Assembly: GCA_945870505.1 (NCBI GenBank)
Contig: CAMBSN010000001.1
Location: 68,795-107,335 of the forward strand
Reading direction: 5' to 3'
Source: Candidatus Kuenenia stuttgartensis
GTDB lineage: Bacteria > Planctomycetota > Planctomycetia > Pirellulales > UBA1268
DNA length: 38,541 nucleotides
Below the pieces are notes generated by a model. The model did no database searches. It worked only from the letters and a program-made list of their open reading frames with translations, and was not told the origin of the DNA. The position numbers and the translations under genes are program-made. Shown here one piece after another: positions 7,166 through 14,894 of this stretch. How positions within the stretch are numbered: position 1 is the first letter of the stretch; every line of letters begins with the position of its first letter.

Positions 7166-8650
7166 ATGACAATGCCTGCGAGCTCATCGGCTTTGCACGT
7201 CCTTCACCGCGCGATCCTTGCCACGAGCCTTGCCGTCGGCCTCATACCTCTCCTCGCCCACCGTGCGAGCGGCCACGGCGATCCGTTCGTCATCGACTAC
7301 ACGGCGGCCACCAATCAGTTGACCGTCAGCCCCCTCATCTACGACGTCTTCAACACCGATGAAAACCTCGCCACGCCTGGCTTCGGGTTCCCGATCTCGA
7401 CGATCTATCCTGGCTTCAGCCGGGCCGACGGGCTGCCGGCAAACACGGCCGTAAGCCTGCATTTCACGTCGCCGCTCACCTACTGGAACCCCGCGACGAG
7501 CCCGCTCGACCCGCTCCCCGTCGCGTCGGGCACGATCAGCGTGGTCAACCGCGCAGCGGCGACGGCGACGATCGCGGCATCCGGGATCGGCGGCACGAAC
7601 CCACTGTTCGTCGATACGTTCGTCGGCTATCCGGGCGAGCACCGCCACTTCACCGCCTACGAACTCACGAACCCTGATGCCCCCGGCCTCTACGGCCTCT
7701 GGGCCGAGGCCACGGCGACCGGGCCACGCTATCCCGGGAGCGCCACCGCCCCGAGCGCCCCATTTCTGATCGTGCTCAACTGGGGCATCGAAGACGAGCA
7801 GCAGTATCAGGACGGCGTCACGCGGCTCGCCGCCCTCCCCGACCCCGTGATCACGATCACGGTCGGCAGCGGCACGCAGACGCAAAGCCAGGCTGGCTAT
7901 CCTCTCCTCTCAGGCGCGACGCCGGTCGTGAAAGCCGGAGCCGGCACGCTCCTCGTCGATCAGGCCAACACGCTGACGGGCTCGACCACGATCCAGCAAG
8001 GCACGCTGCGGCTGGCGCATCCGTCGGCACTTGCCGCAAGCACGATCGTGCCGCTCGCCGGCGGCACCCTCGCGGTCACGCCCTTCCTGCAGACGACCGT
8101 CGGCGGCTTGGCGGCGAATGCCGGTGGGCTGATCGACGTCGGCAGCGGCATGATCACCGTCACAGGAGGCCTCTCGGCTACCGACACAGTGGCCGCGATC
8201 CGCGCCGGCTTCGGCGACGGCTCGTGGAATGGCGCGCGTGGGATCACCTCGAGCGTCGTGGCGGCCGATGTGGCAGCGAGCGTGGTGCGGGCGGTCGGCT
8301 GGCTCGACAACGGCGACGGTTCGATGACGTTTGCCTTCGCAGCGCCGGGCGACACGAACCTCGACTGGAGCGTGGACATCCTCGACGCGGCCAACTTCCT
8401 GTCGTTCGGCAAGTTCGACACGGGCCTACCCGCGACGTGGCTCGAGGGCGATTTCAGCTATGACGGCGTCGTGGACATCCTCGACGCGGCCGATTTCTTC
8501 GCCACGAATCTATTCGACGCCGGTTCCTACAACCCGCCGACAGCGGCCTCTTCATCGGCCGGAGGCGTCGCCGCCGTCCCGGAGCCGTCCACGGGCCTCG
8601 TCGTCGCCGCCGGGGCGATCATTGCCTGCAGCCTCAGGCGTTGGTCCTGA
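7166..8650 (+). CDS. PEP-CTERM protein with His-Gly domain, beta-strand repeat and dockerin-like pair (494 aa)
   Basis: Order of parts: signal peptide to about residue 36 (ILATSLAVGLIPLLAHRASG); a His-Gly domain starting HGDPFVIDYTAATNQL; an autotransporter-associated beta-strand repeat near residues 250-295 (VKAGAGTLLVDQANTLTG, STTIQQGTLRLAHPSAL); two dockerin-like calcium loops, GDTNLDWSVDILDAANFL and GDFSYDGVVDILDAADFF, near residues 395 and 430; then a PEP-CTERM tail VPEPSTGLVVAAGAIIACSLRRWS. The calcium loops keep the D-x-N/S-x-D pattern followed by a DILDAA helix, as in planctomycete dockerin type I proteins. It is predicted to be an exported, surface-anchored matrix protein. It is 48 bases after the pseudopilin and on the same strand, completing a three-gene group with shared N-terminal features. 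Confidence 0.88.
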   Translation: MTMPASSSALHVLHRAILATSLAVGLIPLLAHRASGHGDPFVIDYTAATNQLTVSPLIYDVFNTDENLATPGFGFPISTIYPGFSRADGLPANTAVSLHFTSPLTYWNPATSPLDPLPVASGTISVVNRAAATATIAASGIGGTNPLFVDTFVGYPGEHRHFTAYELTNPDAPGLYGLWAEATATGPRYPGSATAPSAPFLIVLNWGIEDEQQYQDGVTRLAALPDPVITITVGSGTQTQSQAGYPLLSGATPVVKAGAGTLLVDQANTLTGSTTIQQGTLRLAHPSALAASTIVPLAGGTLAVTPFLQTTVGGLAANAGGLIDVGSGMITVTGGLSATDTVAAIRAGFGDGSWNGARGITSSVVAADVAASVVRAVGWLDNGDGSMTFAFAAPGDTNLDWSVDILDAANFLSFGKFDTGLPATWLEGDFSYDGVVDILDAADFFATNLFDAGSYNPPTAASSSAGGVAAVPEPSTGLVVAAGAIIACSLRRWS

Positions 8651-8669
8651 TCGACTCCACCCTCCACCT

Positions 8670-9362
8670 TCACGCAAACCTAGCCGCCAGCGCGATCGCC
8701 GCCGTCTCGACGCGGAGCACGTGCGGCCCAAGCGACACCCGCCGCCCCCCCGCGGCCTCGACCGTCGCGAGTTCCTCCGCAGTGAAGCCGCCTTCGGGTC
8801 CGACGAGGGCCACGACCAGATTGCCCGCCGTGGCGATTTCCTCGAGCGGTACGCCGTCTCGGTCGGCCACGAGCAGCACCATGCCGCTCCCAGCGTCGCC
8901 AACGACCTCGGCGACACTCTTCGGCCCGCCAATCTGCATGAGTGCATCGCGGCCGCACTGCTTGCAGGCCTCGATCACGCCGCGCGAGAGTCGCTCGACG
9001 GCGGCGGGAGTCGCCTCGGCGACGCCGCGGGTCGTGGCCAGCGGCACCAGGCGCTCGACGCCGAGTTCCGTGAGTTTCTCGACGAGCCACTTCTGCCGTT
9101 CGCCCTTGGGCAGGGCCACGGCGAGCGTGAGTGGCACGCGTGTCGGCCGCGGGGCGGTCATGGCCTCGCCGAGATCGAGGCCGACCTCGTCGCGGCCGAT
9201 CGACGCCACCCGCGCCCGCCACGACGTGCCGCTCCCGTCGAAGACCACAACCTCATCGCCGACCGTGCACCGCATCACCCGGGCAAGGTGCCGGGCCTCG
9301 TCGCCCGCGAGCACCGCCCGGCCGTCGCGAGGCGGCATCGATAGAAAGAATCGCTCGCTCAT
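8670..9362 (-). CDS. rsmE: 16S rRNA m3U1498 methyltransferase RsmE (230 aa)
   Basis: RsmE methylates N3 of U1498 in 16S rRNA using S-adenosylmethionine. The protein shows the PUA-like N-terminal part (DEARHLARVMRCTVGDEVVVFDG) and a SPOUT knot domain with EKLTELGV (95-102), EACKQCGR (131-138), GPEGGF (188-193) and the C-terminal LGPHVLRVETA (211-221), which forms the SAM-binding trefoil knot. The length is normal for the family. It is convergent with the PEP-CTERM gene, with only 19 bases between the stops, and divergent from the AAA ATPase gene. Confidence 0.93.
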   Translation of the reverse strand: MSERFFLSMPPRDGRAVLAGDEARHLARVMRCTVGDEVVVFDGSGTSWRARVASIGRDEVGLDLGEAMTAPRPTRVPLTLAVALPKGERQKWLVEKLTELGVERLVPLATTRGVAEATPAAVERLSRGVIEACKQCGRDALMQIGGPKSVAEVVGDAGSGMVLLVADRDGVPLEEIATAGNLVVALVGPEGGFTAEELATVEAAGGRRVSLGPHVLRVETAAIALAARFA

Positions 9363-9457
9363 GGAATCCTCCGTCTCACTTCACGACGGTCTGCAACGTC
9401 AAAAAACGCGGCGAAGTCTCTCCTGACCCGTTGCGAAGCCACCGCTACACTTCGGCC

Positions 9458-10390
9458 ATGGTACGCGATCGACTTATTCTGGCGGCTGCGGCTTTCGACG
9501 GCGGACTCGACCCCGCCGCGTTCCACGCCGCACCATCCCACGAGGAAGCGCTCGCCCGAATCGAGTGGCTGCTGGAGAAGCGACAGCGGTGCGGGCTGGT
9601 CGTGGCCGATCCCGGCATGGGGAAGAGCCATCTCGCCGCTACCGCCGCCAGGCGGCTCGGCGGGCTCGGCGCGGAGACGGCCGTGCTTTCGCTCCGCGGC
9701 CTTCCCGAAGGAGAGTGGCTCGACCTCTTGCTCGCCCGGCTGCCACTCGACCCGGCCAGCCGCGGCGAAGCCGTGCGGCCGTGGCTCAAGCTCGAAAACC
9801 GGCTTCGCGAGAACACGCTGATGGAGCGGCCGACCGTCCTCGTCTTCGACGACCTCGATCACGCCCCGGCCGATGCGGTCGACGGCATCGCCCGGCTGGT
9901 CGCGGCTGGCGAGCCACGGTTTGCCTCAACGTGCGTGATCGCCACGACCACGCCAACGGGGCTGGCCTCCGTTCCCGACGCGATTCGGCACCGCTCCGCC
10001 GTGCGGATCGACCTGTCGCCCTGGACCATCGAGGACGTGGCGGCACACATGGCCTTCGCTCTCGACCGAGTCGGAGCGGACAACGACTGCTTTTCCCGGG
10101 CGGCCGTCGAGACGCTCGCACGGTTCGCAGCGGGCGTGCCACGCACGGCCTGCCGACTCGCCCGCTTGGCGGCGCTGGCGGCCGCCGGCGAGGGCCTGGA
10201 ACGTGTCGATGCGACGACCATCGAACGCGCCTGGCGGGAACTGGTTCCTGGCGACGAGCCGCCGCACGTGGCTACAGATCACGTGGCTACAGATCACGTG
10301 GCTACAGATCACGTGGCTACAGATCACATGGCCGCGCCGTCCGCAGCCGCGCCTTCCACGGTCAGGGCCGTGCGGCAACTCTGGGGCTGA
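9458..10390 (+). CDS. ExeA-like AAA ATPase with C-terminal pentapeptide repeat (310 aa)
   Basis: A cytoplasmic AAA ATPase of the ExeA/GspA-type general secretion ATPase group. Walker A is at about 50-58 (ADPGMGKSH), Walker B VLVFDDLDH at 127-135, followed by a sensor strand CVIATTTPTG and a helical lid ending in AWRELVPG. The usual ExeA partner regions (C-terminal membrane and peptidoglycan-binding parts) are absent, so the role is open. Residues 271-290 are four exact copies of VATDH, encoded by a 15-base tandem repeat, after which the protein ends in an Ala/Ser-rich tail. ATG 9458 is chosen because family similarity begins there; the frame is open further upstream but overlaps rsmE. Planctomycete genomes carry many such ATPases. 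Confidence 0.8.
   Translation: MVRDRLILAAAAFDGGLDPAAFHAAPSHEEALARIEWLLEKRQRCGLVVADPGMGKSHLAATAARRLGGLGAETAVLSLRGLPEGEWLDLLLARLPLDPASRGEAVRPWLKLENRLRENTLMERPTVLVFDDLDHAPADAVDGIARLVAAGEPRFASTCVIATTTPTGLASVPDAIRHRSAVRIDLSPWTIEDVAAHMAFALDRVGADNDCFSRAAVETLARFAAGVPRTACRLARLAALAAAGEGLERVDATTIERAWRELVPGDEPPHVATDHVATDHVATDHVATDHMAAPSAAAPSTVRAVRQLWG
10268..10327 (+). repeat. Four exact tandem copies of a 15-bp unit inside the AAA ATPase gene
   Basis: The unit GTGGCTACAGATCAC is repeated four times without error, then degrades (ATGGCC follows). It is in frame and encodes VATDH four times. Exact DNA identity, not just peptide identity, indicates recent slippage expansion. Each junction contains CACGTG. 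Confidence 0.95.
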
Positions 10391-10456
10391 CGCTCCCTGC
10401 ACGGTTTTGCCTACACTCGCTGGTCGCGTGTCGTCCGCCGCAGAAGTAGGAGCCGA

Positions 10457-11143
10457 GTGTTGGGAAAGCAGGAACCAATCGCGTCCGGACGCGTGGTCGC
10501 GATCTCGCCCGACGATGGCTCGACGATCGACTTGAAGAGCCCGGCCCTCGCCGCGTTCCTCTCGTGGCTCGTGCCCGGCCTCGGCCAGATCGTCCAAGGA
10601 CGGCGCTTCAAGGGCCTCCTCTTCATGGCGGCGCTCGTGCCGACGTTCCTCGCCGGCATGTGGCTCGGCGACGGCCGGGTGGTCTATGCCTCGTGGAAGC
10701 CGGGCGACACGCGGTGGGCCTTCATCTGCCAGGCTGGCATCGGGGCCGCCGCCATCCCGGCCATGATCCAGTCGTGGCGGCTCGAGGGCCCGGCGAAGCA
10801 GCCGGCGTTCTTGAGCACGTTCATGGCTCCGCCGCTGTCTCGCGGCCAGCCGGTGTCGCAGGCCTACGCCGCGGTGCTCGTGAAGGCCGATCCCGACATC
10901 GACGCCGACGACTTCCGTCCTCTGCCCCCGTGGCAGCAGTTCCGGCCGCCTCCGCCTCCAGGCATGCTCGACCGCAGGCCGGCCGACCAGGTCTCGATCT
11001 GGCACAAGCGGCTGGGCCGGTTCTTCGAGATCGGCACGCTCTACACGATGCTTGCCGGGATGCTCAACGTGCTGGTCGTCTACGACGCCTGGTCAGGCCC
11101 GATGCACCCGACACCGCGCGACGAGAAGGACAAGCAGCCATGA
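10457..11143 (+). CDS. Planctomycete membrane protein, possibly DUF6677-type (228 aa)
   Basis: An integral membrane protein with a hydrophobic N-terminal pair (ALAAFLSWLVPGLGQIVQG and KGLLFMAALVPTFLAGMW, residues about 28-67), a third segment (FICQAGIGAAAIPAMIQ) and a C-terminal one (TLYTMLAGMLNVLVVYDAW). The GLGQIVQGRRFKG turn resembles the short membrane-turn motif of small TM2-like proteins. I think such proteins are annotated as DUF6677 in planctomycetes, but I could not confirm this. The start is a GTG at 10457 with AGGAG just upstream; a TTG at 10460 is an alternative with better spacing. It overlaps the next gene by ATGA, so the two are coupled. Confidence 0.75.
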   Translation: MLGKQEPIASGRVVAISPDDGSTIDLKSPALAAFLSWLVPGLGQIVQGRRFKGLLFMAALVPTFLAGMWLGDGRVVYASWKPGDTRWAFICQAGIGAAAIPAMIQSWRLEGPAKQPAFLSTFMAPPLSRGQPVSQAYAAVLVKADPDIDADDFRPLPPWQQFRPPPPPGMLDRRPADQVSIWHKRLGRFFEIGTLYTMLAGMLNVLVVYDAWSGPMHPTPRDEKDKQP

Positions 11144-11358
11144 TGGCCCTCGCGCCGCTCATCGCCACTGTCTTCGATAGCATTCCCGGCGTCGTCTACG
11201 GACTGCCGCTCGTGCTGGCGGCGGCGGTCGTGTTCGCGGCCACGCACCACGAGGACTCCGCCGCGATCAGGCGGGCGACGCTCGAGTGGGTCGGCTGGCT
11301 GGGCGGCATCCTCGGCGGCGTGCTGGTTGCCGTCTGGCTCGTGAACTGGCTGGCGTAA
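11140..11358 (+). CDS. Small two-helix membrane protein (72 aa)
   Basis: A 72-residue product starting MMALAPLIATVFDS with two predicted membrane helices (VVYGLPLVLAAAVVFAA and VGWLGGILGGVLVAVWLVNWL) separated by a short charged loop HHEDSAAIRRATLE. The start overlaps the previous gene's stop by ATGA, which supports it as a real, co-translated gene and suggests a partner role with the 228-residue membrane protein. No family is recognised. It is followed by a structured intergenic stretch. Confidence 0.75.
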   Translation: MMALAPLIATVFDSIPGVVYGLPLVLAAAVVFAATHHEDSAAIRRATLEWVGWLGGILGGVLVAVWLVNWLA

Positions 11359-11388
11359 GGCCAGCGGTTGGCTTCGCGAGCAGAAGCC

Positions 11389-11464
11389 GCCGGGGGTCGG
11401 AGAAAGCCTCGGCTTCCGACGGGAAGAATATCCCGAGTCGCCTCGACTTCCCCCGACCCCCGGC
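11389..11464. repeat. Perfect 12-bp inverted repeat in a structured intergenic gap
   Basis: GCCGGGGGTCGG (11389-11400) is matched exactly by CCGACCCCCGGC (11453-11464), with 52 bases between that hold smaller hairpins such as CTTCC-GACG-GGAAG. It lies in the 252-base gap between the convergent membrane-protein gene and rlmN, so a bidirectional terminator or processed RNA structure is plausible. There is no T-run, so factor-independent termination is not clear. I see nothing else in 11359-11610. Confidence 0.55.
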
Positions 11465-11610
11465 TCACGTTTTCTGGACGCAAACAATCCGAAGCGTGAA
11501 GGAGAGAGTAGGCGCAGGGATCGGGGCGAGGTCGGCGAGCGTCGGCTATCCTGCCGTTGGCGAGCCGAATCGCACCCTCACGAAGCCGGATTTCGCTCGT
11601 GCCGTGTGCG

Positions 11611-12693
11611 TCAGGTCGCCTGCGCCGCAGCGCGGCGGAGCTGACCGCAGGCGGCATCGATGCGGGCGCCTTTGCGGCGACGGACCTGCACGTTGACGCC
11701 GGCGTCGCGAAGCACGTCGAGAAACCGCTCGCGGGCGTGCTGCGTCGGCTCCTTCCAGGGCATCCCGGCCACGGTGTTGTAGGGAATCACGTTGACCAGC
11801 GCCGCCCGATGGCCCATCAGCCGCGCGAGGTCGGCCGCATGATCCGGCGAATCGTTCACGCCGCCGAGCAGCACATACTCAAACGTCAGCCGCCGACCAG
11901 ACGTTTCCCAATAACGGTCGGCCGCCGCCATCACGTCGGCCAGGCCGATCGCCTTGTTGACCGGCACGAGCCGCGTTCGTAGATCGTCGTCGGCCGCATG
12001 CAGGCTGACGGCGAGGTGGTAGCCGGGATTGGCTGCCGCCAGCCGGTCGATGCCCGGCGGTAGGCCGACCGTCGAGACGGTGATCCTCCGCTGCGAGATG
12101 CCGAGCCCCTGCGGATCCTGAGCCTCAGCGAGTGCCGGCAAGAGCCGGTCGAGGTTGGCCAGCGGCTCGCCCATCCCCATCACCACGATGTGGCTGAGCC
12201 GCTCGTCGGCCGGCAGCAGCGCCGCGAGCCGTAGCAGTTGCTCAACGATCTCGCCGGTGGTGAGGTTTCGGATCACACCGTCGATCCCGCTGGCACAGAA
12301 CACGCAACCCATCGCGCAGCCCACCTGCGAGCTGATGCAGACGGTGCGGCGGTCGCCGTCGCGGAGCAGCACGCACTCGATTCGCTGGCCGTCGGCGAGT
12401 TGGAGGAGGAGTTTCTCCGTGCCATCGTCAGCCCGCTGATGCACAGCGATGGTGGTTGTCCAGATTCGAAAGTCGGCATCGAGGTCGGTCCGCAGATCGC
12501 GCGGCAGATCGGTCATGTCGGCGAACGAAGCCGCCCGGCGGCCGTGCAGCCACCGGCGGATCGCCGCGGCCCGCCAGGCGGGCTGGCCCCGCTGCCCCAG
12601 CCATGCCGCGAGCCCCGAGGCGGGATCAAGCGCGTGCCGCTGCTGGGCGGCTGGGAGGGCGACGACGGTGAGAGGTGCGGGATCGGCGGCCAT
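11611..12693 (-). CDS. rlmN: 23S rRNA (A2503-C2)/tRNA methyltransferase RlmN (360 aa)
   Basis: A radical SAM methyltransferase that methylates C2 of A2503 in 23S rRNA and of A37 in some tRNAs. The iron-sulfur cluster cysteines are in CAMGCVFC (C126, C130, C133), after TVCISSQVG; MGMGEPLANLD is the SAM-binding glycine motif, and a C-terminal Cys at about 349 (DAACGQL) is the methyl-carrying cysteine. QPAWRAAAIRRWLH is the N-terminal accessory domain. ATG 12693 is chosen because conserved sequence begins soon after; in-frame ATGs at 12741 and 12771 would give longer products with unconserved N-termini. It is divergent from the small membrane-protein gene. Confidence 0.92.
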   Translation of the reverse strand: MAADPAPLTVVALPAAQQRHALDPASGLAAWLGQRGQPAWRAAAIRRWLHGRRAASFADMTDLPRDLRTDLDADFRIWTTTIAVHQRADDGTEKLLLQLADGQRIECVLLRDGDRRTVCISSQVGCAMGCVFCASGIDGVIRNLTTGEIVEQLLRLAALLPADERLSHIVVMGMGEPLANLDRLLPALAEAQDPQGLGISQRRITVSTVGLPPGIDRLAAANPGYHLAVSLHAADDDLRTRLVPVNKAIGLADVMAAADRYWETSGRRLTFEYVLLGGVNDSPDHAADLARLMGHRAALVNVIPYNTVAGMPWKEPTQHARERFLDVLRDAGVNVQVRRRKGARIDAACGQLRRAAAQAT

Positions 12694-12798
12694 CGGACGG
12701 GGAGAAACGGCACTGGCGGGTGCCGCGAACGCGGGGTACATTTCGAGTGTCAGAGCATCATAGCCCGGCATCCGGCCGACCGAGTGCAGGCCCCCGCC

Positions 12799-13014
12799 AT
12801 GAACCAGAAGAACTACGAAGAACGGACGCAGTGGGTCTACGAAGACCGGGCGTTCCCCGTCTGGAACGGCTCGTTCGACAAGTCATCCCGCATGGAGATG
12901 ATCGAGGAAGACCTCTGGGCAGGCAGGAGCATCTCGGTGCTCCTCGCGGTCCTTGTGGCGATCGGGCTCTCCCTGGCGCTCGGAACGCTCTGGTTCGTGT
13001 CCAACTGGCGGTGA
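12799..13014 (+). CDS. Small single-span membrane protein (71 aa)
   Basis: The product, MNQKNYEERTQWVYEDRAF and onwards, has a charged, tyrosine- and tryptophan-containing cytoplasmic half (VWNGSFDKSSRMEMIEEDLWAG) and a single C-terminal membrane helix (SVLLAVLVAIGLSLALGTLWFV). It is not an obvious signal peptide. The stop overlaps the ispE GTG start (GTGA), so ispE depends on its translation. No family is recognised. The composition and tight coupling make it a likely real gene despite the lack of a strong ribosome binding site. Confidence 0.75.
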   Translation: MNQKNYEERTQWVYEDRAFPVWNGSFDKSSRMEMIEEDLWAGRSISVLLAVLVAIGLSLALGTLWFVSNWR

Positions 13015-13964
13015 GCGATCTACCCGAAGCTGATGGATCTGCGGCGAACGGCCTGACGATCCTGGCGCCGGCCAAACTCAACCTCTCGCTTGCGGTGCTC
13101 GCACGGCGGGCCGACGGCTTTCATGAGATCGAAAGCCTGATGGTGCCGGTGTCGCTGGCCGACACGCTCTACGTCAGACCGCGGGCCACGCCCGGCGTGG
13201 CGCTGCGGGTCGCCTACGCCGGAGAACTCGCCCGCGGACCAGGTGCCGCGCTCGCCCGCGACGTGCCGACCGACGGCACGAACCTCGTTGTCCGGGCCGC
13301 CGAACGGCTCGCCGCGGAGGCCGGCATCACGTCGGGCCTCGATGTCGATCTCGTGAAGCGGATTCCATCGGGAGCCGGACTCGGCGGCGGATCGAGCGAC
13401 GCCGCGGCGATGATTCGCGCCGCTGCGATGCTCTGGCGGCTCGACTGGCCGACCGAGAGGCTCGCGACGGTTGGCGCGGATATCGGCAGCGACGTGCCCT
13501 GGTTCTTCGCCGGTGGCGCCGCGATCGCTTTGGGACGCGGCGAGCGAATCAAGCCGGTCGCGGGCCTCGCCGACATCGCCGCCGTGATCGCCTGCCCGGC
13601 CACGGGACTTTCCACCGCCGCGGTCTACGGCCGCTGCGTGCCCGACCCCACTCGAACCGGCGACGCTGCGCGACTGGCGGAGGCCCTGACCACGGGCGGA
13701 CTCGCCACGGCGGTGCCGTTGATGAGCAACGCCCTGGAACCGCCGGCACGAATCCTCTCTCCCGAGATCGACCGGCTGCTTGAAGCGCTTGCCGACGCGG
13801 GTGGCTTCGCGCCCCGACTGACGGGCAGCGGCAGCGCCTGCTTCACCCTCGCCCGCACGCTCGCCGAGGCCGAGGCAATCGCAGCCCGGCTCGCGGCCCG
13901 CCGTGATGCCGGCGACCCGGCATGTGCCGCCATGTTCGCCGTCCGCTGCTCGTGGCCGGCCTGA
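13011..13964 (+). CDS. ispE: 4-diphosphocytidyl-2-C-methyl-D-erythritol kinase IspE (317 aa)
   Basis: IspE phosphorylates CDP-methylerythritol in the MEP pathway that supplies isoprenoid precursors. It is a GHMP kinase: APAKLNLSL (near 19-27) with the catalytic Lys, GFHEIESLM, the ATP loop IPSGAGLGGGSSDAA (118-132), SDVPWFF (160-166) and the late GSGSACF motif are all present. The start is a GTG at 13011, overlapping the stop of the small membrane-protein gene by GTGA. The C-terminus is slightly longer than typical. Its stop codon TGA lies in the loop of a hairpin between ispE and the convergent aminotransferase gene. Confidence 0.93.
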   Translation: MSDLPEADGSAANGLTILAPAKLNLSLAVLARRADGFHEIESLMVPVSLADTLYVRPRATPGVALRVAYAGELARGPGAALARDVPTDGTNLVVRAAERLAAEAGITSGLDVDLVKRIPSGAGLGGGSSDAAAMIRAAAMLWRLDWPTERLATVGADIGSDVPWFFAGGAAIALGRGERIKPVAGLADIAAVIACPATGLSTAAVYGRCVPDPTRTGDAARLAEALTTGGLATAVPLMSNALEPPARILSPEIDRLLEALADAGGFAPRLTGSGSACFTLARTLAEAEAIAARLAARRDAGDPACAAMFAVRCSWPA

Positions 13965-13972
13965 CGGCCGGC
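13955..13972. terminator. Hairpin spanning the ispE stop codon between convergent genes
   Basis: GCCGGCC (13955-13961), loop TGAC, GGCCGGC (13966-13972): a perfect seven-base-pair stem with the ispE stop TGA in the loop. It separates convergent ispE and the aminotransferase gene (stop at 13975). It belongs to the CGGCC-N4-GGCCG repeat family seen elsewhere in the window. Confidence 0.5.
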
Positions 13973-13974
13973 GA

Positions 13975-14832
13975 CTAGCGGCGCACCAGCGCGTGGAAAT
14001 CGGCGGTGAGCCGCTTCGTGATCGGCCCGGGCACCGCTGCCCCCACCTTGCGGCCGTCGATCTCCACAACCGGGATCACCTCGGCCGCGGTGCCAGTGAG
14101 GAAGCATTCCTCGGCGGTGTAGAGATCGTGCCGCACGAGCGCAACCTCGCGGCATTCGATGCCGGCCGCTCCGGCGAGTTCCATGACGGCGCCGCGAGTG
14201 ATCCCTTCGAGGATCCCAGCGTCGGGCGGCGGCGTGAGCAGCTTCCCGCCACGGATGACGAACACATTATCGCCCGTGCACTCGGCCACCTCGCCCTTGT
14301 GGTTGAGCATCAACGCCTCGACGCAGCCGGCCTGCAGGCCCTCGAGCTTGGCCATGATGTTGTTCAAATAGTTGAGCGACTTGATTCGCGGCGAGAGGGC
14401 GGCCGACTGCGTCCGCTGCGTGGCAGCGGTCACGATCCTGAGCCCCTTCTCGTAGAACTCTCGCGGATAGAGGCTGATCGTGTCGGCGATCACGATCACC
14501 TGCGGGTGCTTCGTCTTGTTGGGATCGAGCCCGAGGCTGCCGGCGCCGCGGGTGACCACCAGTCGGACGTAGCCGTCGGCGAGGTTGTTGGCGGCGAGCG
14601 TATCGACCACCGCCTTCGCCACCGCCGCCTTCGCAAGCGGGATCTCGAGGCAGATTGCCCGAGCGCTGGCGTAGAGCCGGTCGAGGTGGTCATCGAGTCG
14701 GAACACCTTGCCGGCGTAACTCCGCAGCCCCTCGAACACACCGTCGCCATAGAGCAGGCCGTGGTCGAACACGCTCACGACCGCCTGCTCCTCGGGGACG
14801 AGGTGATCGTTCATGAAAATGATCCGCGACAT
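13975..14832 (-). CDS. ilvE: Branched-chain amino acid aminotransferase IlvE-like (285 aa)
   Basis: A fold type IV PLP enzyme that moves the amino group between branched-chain amino acids and 2-oxoglutarate, the last step of leucine, isoleucine and valine synthesis. Signatures: DHGLLYGDGVFEGLRSY (23-39), RLVVTRGAG, SLNYLNN with the PLP lysine just before it (K151), EVAECTGDNVFV with the conserved Glu (184), and GITRGAVMELA. The ATG at 14832 is used because MSRIIFMND starts the conserved part; the frame is open upstream but that stretch overlaps LolD. D-amino acid transaminase and aminodeoxychorismate lyase share this fold, but the length and motif set favour IlvE. Confidence 0.88.
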   Translation of the reverse strand: MSRIIFMNDHLVPEEQAVVSVFDHGLLYGDGVFEGLRSYAGKVFRLDDHLDRLYASARAICLEIPLAKAAVAKAVVDTLAANNLADGYVRLVVTRGAGSLGLDPNKTKHPQVIVIADTISLYPREFYEKGLRIVTAATQRTQSAALSPRIKSLNYLNNIMAKLEGLQAGCVEALMLNHKGEVAECTGDNVFVIRGGKLLTPPPDAGILEGITRGAVMELAGAAGIECREVALVRHDLYTAEECFLTGTAAEVIPVVEIDGRKVGAAVPGPITKRLTADFHALVRR

Positions 14833-14894
14833 GGCAAAGATTCCTGACGTGCGAGGAGCGTGATGGCGAACGGGACATGCCGCGGGAGAACGAC

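Noticed and set aside
10268-10327. Possible CRISPR array
   Set aside because: The four units are immediately adjacent with no spacers and lie in frame inside a gene, so this is a coding tandem repeat.
12675-13010. Long N-terminal extension of ispE
   Set aside because: The upstream frame overlaps the small membrane-protein gene in another frame and is Arg-rich; the GTG at 13011 with a GTGA overlap fits better.
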